Assembly (NCBI GenBank): GCA_020853525.1
Contig: JADYYS010000047.1
Location: 1 to 36,693, forward strand
Source: Ardenticatenales bacterium
Lineage (GTDB): Bacteria; Chloroflexota; Anaerolineae; Epilineales; Epilineaceae
Direction: 5' to 3'
DNA: 36,693 nt
In this document: piece after piece, positions 32,321-36,693 of the stretch
How the letters are laid out: each line of letters opens with the position of its first letter
How positions within the stretch are numbered: the first letter of the stretch is position 1
Notes under the pieces: generated by a model
Databases searched by the model: none
What the model saw: the letters and a program-made list of their open reading frames with translations, nothing else
What the model was told of the DNA's origin: nothing
Translations under genes and position numbers: made by a program

Positions 32321-32356
32321 CCTTTACTCAGTCCTTTACTAAAACCTTTACTACGA
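32321..32356 (-). repeat. 12-bp iterons upstream of hsdR, three copies
   Basis: On the plus strand CCTTTACT is repeated at exact 12-bp steps: 32321, 32333 and 32345, with variable four-base spacers (on the coding strand AGTAAAGG). They lie about 50-85 bp before the HsdR start in an AT-richer patch. Fixed core plus variable spacer looks like a protein-binding array, or a tandem repeat that has diverged. Confidence 0.75.
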
Positions 32357-32465
32357 GACCCAGTCACCACGAGGTCTAGTAAAGACTCAAGTCCCTGCCT
32401 TCTCGCGACTCCTGGCCACACCTCGGCCATAGACGTGCGCCTCTGGAACCGATTCCACGACCTGG

Positions 32466-34151
32466 TCATGTTGAGCCCCGTTCAGCGTTCGTCCCGGCCC
32501 GCACCCATTGGGGCTGCCCCCGCGTGCCACGGTTGTCGATCCGCCCGGATCGGCGAAGCTCCTGCAGAAGGTTGCTAACTCTCCTAAGTTTCTGCTCCTC
32601 CGTGAGGCGATCAGGGAGCTTTGGCAGAAGAAGCTGATCGACATCCTCGCGCCCCACTGGTCCATGCTCACGCAATAGGGCCAGGATCAGATCTAGATAG
32701 TACTGCTTGTCGAAGCCCCGCTCGCGGATGTGTCGGCCCGCGTCGCCGGCCGCCCTGGCGATGGACCCCGCGACCATGAGATTCGGATAGCGACCCTCGA
32801 CCAGGCCGGCAGACTTCAGGCTGTGGTGATCGTCCCGGCCGATGCGCTGCCCCTTCTGCACCCGGTCGAGGAGCATGACCTGCCCGAGGAGGAGATCGGT
32901 CCTCTCCATCAGGAGCCGGGTGTAGCGCTCGTCGACGATTCGGCCCGGGATGCTCACGGCGACGTGCCCCACTTGGGTCAGGTCATAGTCAGGAAGCGGG
33001 AACGCACGCCGCCGCTGCGTCTCGAACATGCGCTTGATCCCGCCGCCCTGGGTGTCGATCAGGTTCAGCTCGACCATCGCGTCGGCCAGGAAGGCGTTGC
33101 GGTAGATCGCCTGCGGCGCGTCCTGCCGGATCACCGCCGCCAGGTCGCCCGGCAAGAAGTCGCCGACGTTCGTCATGAGCACTCGATCGGGGAACTCGAC
33201 CACGACAATGCGCCCGTGCCGTCGGTAGTCCTGGTGCGCGATGGCGTTGTGTAGACCCTCGCGGATCACCCACGGGTCATACTGGGTCAATTCCTGAGGG
33301 AAGAGCGTCCCGCTCGGCAACGCGCGCACCATGAGGTTGCGGATCCGCTTCAAGAGGCGATCACCGGCGAGTAGGAACGGCGGCCCGAGGTGCTCGTAGT
33401 CCAACTCGCGGTTGTCCGCATCTTTCAGAATCCACGAGATCTTGGCCACCGCGGGCGTCAGCAGCGTGGTCGACTCGCCGCGCCCCAGCAACAGCAGCGC
33501 AGCATTTGTCACGGCGCCTTGCCTCAGGACCCTGGCCTTGTTCAGGAAGGTGAGGTCGTCCCACGCGGCCACCTCGCTGACCTGGCCCGGGTGCTTGACG
33601 ACGAACTGCTCGCGGGCCTTGGCCACGGCTTGCGGATCGAGGTCGGCCAGGCTCGCTCCTTCGCAGATTTCCGCCGACCAGTCTGTGCCGCGCGTCCAGA
33701 GCACACGCGCCTTCTCCGGCTGCCTGTTCAGTTCGGTCTTGCTGGTGCCGACGCGCACCCAGGCCGTCCCGTAGAAGCTGACGGGTTGATCCCGCGCCGG
33801 GCCAATCTCGAAGAGCACCATGCGACCGTCCGGGTGATCGACAACGGACACGTCGATTCCCGTGTTCGGACGCAGCCCTGCCCCAAGCCACGGCAGCAGG
33901 TCTTGATTCCCCTTGCCCTTGATGACGTATGGATTGAAGCGCGTACCGACAACATCGTGGGTGTCGTTGTCGATGCCGAAGACCAGATATCCTCGAGCCT
34001 GGCTCGCAAGACACGCGGCATTGGCCAGTGCGGAAAGATACTCACCGAGGGCTTGCGGTTCGCAGTGGTTGCGCTTGAACTCGAGCCACTCCGTCTCCGT
34101 CGGCAGAGCACGAAGGCGATCGATGAGCGAGATGCGGTCGTCGGCGCTCAT
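32466..34151 (-). CDS. AlbA_2/Schlafen-type ATP-binding regulator in restriction operon
   Basis: 561 residues; ATG overlaps the HsdS stop (ATGA). The N-terminal AlbA_2 domain (ETEWLEFKRNHCEPQALGEYLSALANAACL...GYLVFGIDNDTHDVVGT) is the Schlafen-like nucleic-acid-binding fold. The middle holds a GHKL ATPase-like segment (VIREGLHNAIAHQDYRRHGRIVVVEFPDRVLMTNVGDF, then DTQGGGIKRMF), together typical of COG2865-type proteins. The C-terminus (LREHGPVGREDVDQLLLPKLPD...KLRRVSNLLQELRRSGRIDNRG) is a winged helix. Such genes are often embedded in type I restriction loci, where they may regulate expression or act as an extra defence effector. Its role here is inferred from position. Confidence 0.88.
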   Translation of the reverse strand: MSADDRISLIDRLRALPTETEWLEFKRNHCEPQALGEYLSALANAACLASQARGYLVFGIDNDTHDVVGTRFNPYVIKGKGNQDLLPWLGAGLRPNTGIDVSVVDHPDGRMVLFEIGPARDQPVSFYGTAWVRVGTSKTELNRQPEKARVLWTRGTDWSAEICEGASLADLDPQAVAKAREQFVVKHPGQVSEVAAWDDLTFLNKARVLRQGAVTNAALLLLGRGESTTLLTPAVAKISWILKDADNRELDYEHLGPPFLLAGDRLLKRIRNLMVRALPSGTLFPQELTQYDPWVIREGLHNAIAHQDYRRHGRIVVVEFPDRVLMTNVGDFLPGDLAAVIRQDAPQAIYRNAFLADAMVELNLIDTQGGGIKRMFETQRRRAFPLPDYDLTQVGHVAVSIPGRIVDERYTRLLMERTDLLLGQVMLLDRVQKGQRIGRDDHHSLKSAGLVEGRYPNLMVAGSIARAAGDAGRHIRERGFDKQYYLDLILALLREHGPVGREDVDQLLLPKLPDRLTEEQKLRRVSNLLQELRRSGRIDNRGTRGQPQWVRAGTNAERGST

Positions 34152-35554
34152 GCTGCGGGATCCTCGTCAGCGGCTTCGGGATCGAGGCTCAGGTCGGTGT
34201 CGTCCTCGACGGTGTCGGGCGCGGCTTCGTCGGGCAGACGCGCCGCCGCCTCGCGCACATCGAGCTTGCCGGTCACGACGTCGGCGACGAGGCGGGTGCG
34301 GTATTCGCGGAGGAGGTCGATCTCGCGTTCGAGGCGGGAGATGGCGGTGTTCAGCGTCTGGGTTTCGCGTTCTGCGTGCTCGACGATCGCGACTTGCTCC
34401 GAGAGTGGTGGAACGACAGAACGAACGTTATAGAAGTTCTGGTTAGAGAGATTCTGAAGTCCAACGGTCATGCCGTTAGAGCAGCCAGCGTAAATCGCCC
34501 TATAGGCATGCGTGTGGAACAGCAGTTCGAAGTACTTGGAGTGCATCTGCCGCAAAGGCGCAAAGACCCCGTAGTGGAACGACACTATCCCGCGAAGAGT
34601 TGCAGCGAAGAACACGCCAAGGTGAGCCTTGAATCGATTCAACACTAGGTCGCCGGGCAGAGTGACCTTCCAGTTGTCGAAAGACGCGGTCTGGAGCGAT
34701 CGTTCTCGCATGTCTCTAGTCGCAACCAAGCCGTCCCGCTGTGATAACGACAATTGCGTCTCCGACGCGCCATTGTGTGGTCGGATGTGTTCCTTGAAGA
34801 TCCGCTGATTCAAAGGTGTATCCCAATGCTGCGGAATGTCCCCAAGCCAGGGGATGCCGGATGGCCTGAGGGGGACGGAGGGGTCGAGGCCGCGGGTGAC
34901 GGCGCGGTGGATGATGGCCTGCTTCTGCTCGTTGAGCAGCGCGATCACCTTGCGTTTTGCGCGGATCGCGCGGTCTAGGCGGGCGTTGGACCAGTCTAGG
35001 AAGCGGACGATGGCGGCTTGCTCGGGCACAGGCGGAAAAGGAAAGAGAAGATTCTTGAGCTCATCGGGATAAATGTGCTTGACCGTAGTCCCGCGACCCA
35101 TCGTCGCCTTCTGATTCGCTGAAGGACGACAGTCCATCACGTAGCCAAGAAACGGTGCATGCACGGGGACAGTCGGTCGCAGGATGATTACATCGCCTCC
35201 GCAGACAGCCGTGCCCTCAATGAGGTTGACAGCTGACTTACCTATCTCCTCCAAAGTTTCACCCGAGGCAGCGAAGAGAACATCGCCGTAGTGAAGCTGC
35301 GTGTAGTTCGAGGCGCGATCCGGGTGAATGAACGCCTTTGGCTTCCGGACGAAGAAGTTATGTGTCGTATAGAGCTCGCCGTACCGCACGCAGGGCACGC
35401 CGGCCGACAACGCATCTTCCTTGGTGCCACCGCCGCCTTTGTGTAGCGACCCGATGTGTCTCGGCTTCCGAACGTCCCAATGCCCCGGCACCTGCCCGAG
35501 CCACGGCAGCCCCGACTCCTGGTACTCCGCATACGGCTTGATGTCGGCGATCAT
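34148..35554 (-). CDS. hsdS: Type I restriction enzyme specificity subunit
   Basis: 468 residues with two target-recognition domains and two conserved helical spacers. Each half opens with the same phrase, ESGLPWLGQVPGHWD (about residue 13) and PSGIPWLGDIPQHWD (about residue 230), and each ends in an EQ(A/V)AIV helix segment (PPVPEQAAIVRFLDWSNARLDRAI and PPLSEQVAIVEHAERETQTLN). The recognition domains are visibly less GC-rich than the spacers, as expected for swapped modules. An acidic tail (VEDDTDLSLDPEAADEDPAA) is unusual. The start overlaps the stop of the DUF1524 protein and the end overlaps AlbA_2, so all three are translationally coupled. It should direct HsdM/HsdR to a bipartite DNA site. 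Confidence 0.95.
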   Translation of the reverse strand: MIADIKPYAEYQESGLPWLGQVPGHWDVRKPRHIGSLHKGGGGTKEDALSAGVPCVRYGELYTTHNFFVRKPKAFIHPDRASNYTQLHYGDVLFAASGETLEEIGKSAVNLIEGTAVCGGDVIILRPTVPVHAPFLGYVMDCRPSANQKATMGRGTTVKHIYPDELKNLLFPFPPVPEQAAIVRFLDWSNARLDRAIRAKRKVIALLNEQKQAIIHRAVTRGLDPSVPLRPSGIPWLGDIPQHWDTPLNQRIFKEHIRPHNGASETQLSLSQRDGLVATRDMRERSLQTASFDNWKVTLPGDLVLNRFKAHLGVFFAATLRGIVSFHYGVFAPLRQMHSKYFELLFHTHAYRAIYAGCSNGMTVGLQNLSNQNFYNVRSVVPPLSEQVAIVEHAERETQTLNTAISRLEREIDLLREYRTRLVADVVTGKLDVREAAARLPDEAAPDTVEDDTDLSLDPEAADEDPAA

Positions 35555-36693
35555 GCCTGGCCTCCGTCGCCCATCTGGCGCTCGTAGGATTGGCGCACCA
35601 GGCCCATGACGTAGGGCAGTTCATCCAGCGCCGTGAGACCGATCTCGGCATCTCCGTTACCCCATCGGCCCATACTGGTCACGTCTCGGCATAACCCTCT
35701 TGGATCGTTGACCTCGGCGAAGGTCATATTGAAGGTGAGGACCAGCCGTTTGGCCTGTGGCACGACGTCCACGAAGTTCGTCTCGGCCTTGTAGGCCACA
35801 TACAACTTCTTGAACTCCTCGGTGACGCACGGGTCGAGCGCGAGCACCTCCTTGCGGAAGGCCTCGAATACACCGCGCATTCCGCCAGTCAGTAGGTGCG
35901 GATGGGCGTCGATTGTGTAACCGCCAGTCGAGGGGGCCTTCTCCGGCTGATAGACGGCTAGCGCTCCGGCATCGAGCTTTGGCGCGTTCCACACCCCTAG
36001 TGCCTGATCGGCCAGCCTTCCGGCGCGTTCCTGAATCGCGGCTTCGTTCCACGCGTCGAGCTGGCCAAGCCCGGCATTGAGCTTGAGCGGGCTTTCATTG
36101 AAGCCGCCCGCCATGTCGCGTTTCTCGGCGAAGGGGCGGTCGCTGTACTCGGCGTTGTAGCCGGTGAGCGTGAGGTTGCCGAGGGTGTGCAGCCACTGCT
36201 GCTGTACGCGCTGCCATTCCCCACCGAGCGCCTCCCGCCACGCCGCTGACAAGTCGGGGTTCTGCGGCAGGATGTGCTCGATGGTGTACTCGTCCACCCG
36301 CACGCGCTCCTTGCGGCCGTGGTTCTCCAGCCGGCGCAGCCAGTAGGTGCGGCTCCTGAAGTTGTAGAGATCGCGAGTCTGCAGGTCGCGGCGGAACTCG
36401 TCGTCGCTGGGGAAGCGTCGGTACGAAGGCAACATGAGGAAATGCGCCTGGATGCTCTCGAGGTAGCGATCCTTCTTCAGCACCTTGCTGAAAGTGGCGA
36501 AGGTCTTGTTCATCGAGTTCGTGGGGATGGTGCAGATGGCGCGGCGGAACACATACGCCTCCACCAGCCGCACCGCGGCCGCGAAGTCGGCGGCGCTGAA
36601 CGCGCCGCTGGTGTAGTCGTGATACAGCTCGAGCAGGAACGGGTAGGCGACATCCACCTTCAGCTCGCGCAGGTCGTGAAAGGCGAGGCTGAG
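35551..36693 (-). CDS. GmrSD-like DUF262/DUF1524/DUF5655 protein (5' end beyond the window)
   Basis: The frame is open to the right edge, so the N-terminus is missing; the GTG near 36657 is internal. The visible 380 residues start in the helical region that follows a DUF262 (GmrS, NTP-binding ParB-like) domain. Next is DUF1524, a His-Asn-His nuclease: EYTIEHILPQN, then LHTLGNLTLTGYNAEYSDRPFAEKR with the conserved GN-LTL and K positions. The C-terminal 90 residues (FKKLYVAYKAETNFVDVVPQAKRLVLTFNM...VMGLVRQSYERQ) match DUF5655. This is the layout of type IV, modification-dependent restriction enzymes. It overlaps HsdS by 4 nt, placing it inside the type I operon. Confidence 0.88.
   Translation of the reverse strand, partial: LSLAFHDLRELKVDVAYPFLLELYHDYTSGAFSAADFAAAVRLVEAYVFRRAICTIPTNSMNKTFATFSKVLKKDRYLESIQAHFLMLPSYRRFPSDDEFRRDLQTRDLYNFRSRTYWLRRLENHGRKERVRVDEYTIEHILPQNPDLSAAWREALGGEWQRVQQQWLHTLGNLTLTGYNAEYSDRPFAEKRDMAGGFNESPLKLNAGLGQLDAWNEAAIQERAGRLADQALGVWNAPKLDAGALAVYQPEKAPSTGGYTIDAHPHLLTGGMRGVFEAFRKEVLALDPCVTEEFKKLYVAYKAETNFVDVVPQAKRLVLTFNMTFAEVNDPRGLCRDVTSMGRWGNGDAEIGLTALDELPYVMGLVRQSYERQMGDGGQA

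Noticed and set aside
1-36693. tRNA, rRNA or riboswitch genes
   Set aside because: No cloverleaf, rRNA-like segment or recognisable riboswitch core was found by eye on either strand; a covariance-model scan could still find a small RNA.

Overview
This is a very GC-rich bacterial window with dense, often translationally coupled genes. The mix of lamin-tail-domain and Kelch surface proteins, a LasA/M23-like protein, proline/threonine-rich linkers, an O-antigen-ligase/TPR protein and a RAYT transposase carrying GTAG-flanked palindromes suggests an environmental Chloroflexota (Anaerolineae-like) genome. That placement is inferred from gene content only; there is no rRNA or other marker gene here.

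The left two thirds (1-22 kb) are mainly envelope and housekeeping genes. A large secreted lamin-tail/OB-fold protein (minus) lies divergent from a small secreted protein. A five-gene plus-strand cluster follows (4108-11456): degenerate M23-like protein, single-pass membrane protein, inositol-monophosphatase-family enzyme, SAM methyltransferase and O-antigen-ligase/TPR protein. The first four are joined by 4-nt stop/start overlaps. Next come a secreted Kelch protein (minus), a membrane-anchored unknown, a proline-rich secreted protein, carbamate kinase, a phosphodiester-glycosidase lipoprotein and a secreted HEMNH metalloprotease, then inorganic pyrophosphatase (minus) and a second Kelch protein. 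A RAYT transposase with two inverted REP-like palindromes inside its own reading frame is coupled to a GNAT acetyltransferase. A membrane protein and a TetR regulator diverge from a short promoter with an obvious operator.

The right third (22.9-36.7 kb) looks like a defence/accessory island. It holds a Fic protein, an LLM-class oxidoreductase, an AAA_14/DUF4143 ATPase preceded by a perfect 12-bp inverted repeat, and a PD-(D/E)xK nuclease-like protein. A minus-strand block then runs from the right edge: GmrSD-like DUF262/DUF1524/DUF5655 protein (5' end off the window), HsdS, AlbA_2/Schlafen-type ATP-binding regulator and HsdR, followed by a DUF433/DUF5615 toxin-antitoxin pair and a ribbon-helix-helix ORF fused to the N-terminal stub of a second, massively deleted HsdR. 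No HsdM is present; it would be expected just beyond the right edge.

Two sequence-scale themes recur. Roughly three-copy 12-bp tandem repeats occur at several gene boundaries and inside coding sequences. Palindromic repeat elements are tolerated in frame inside genes (RAYT and the O-antigen ligase).
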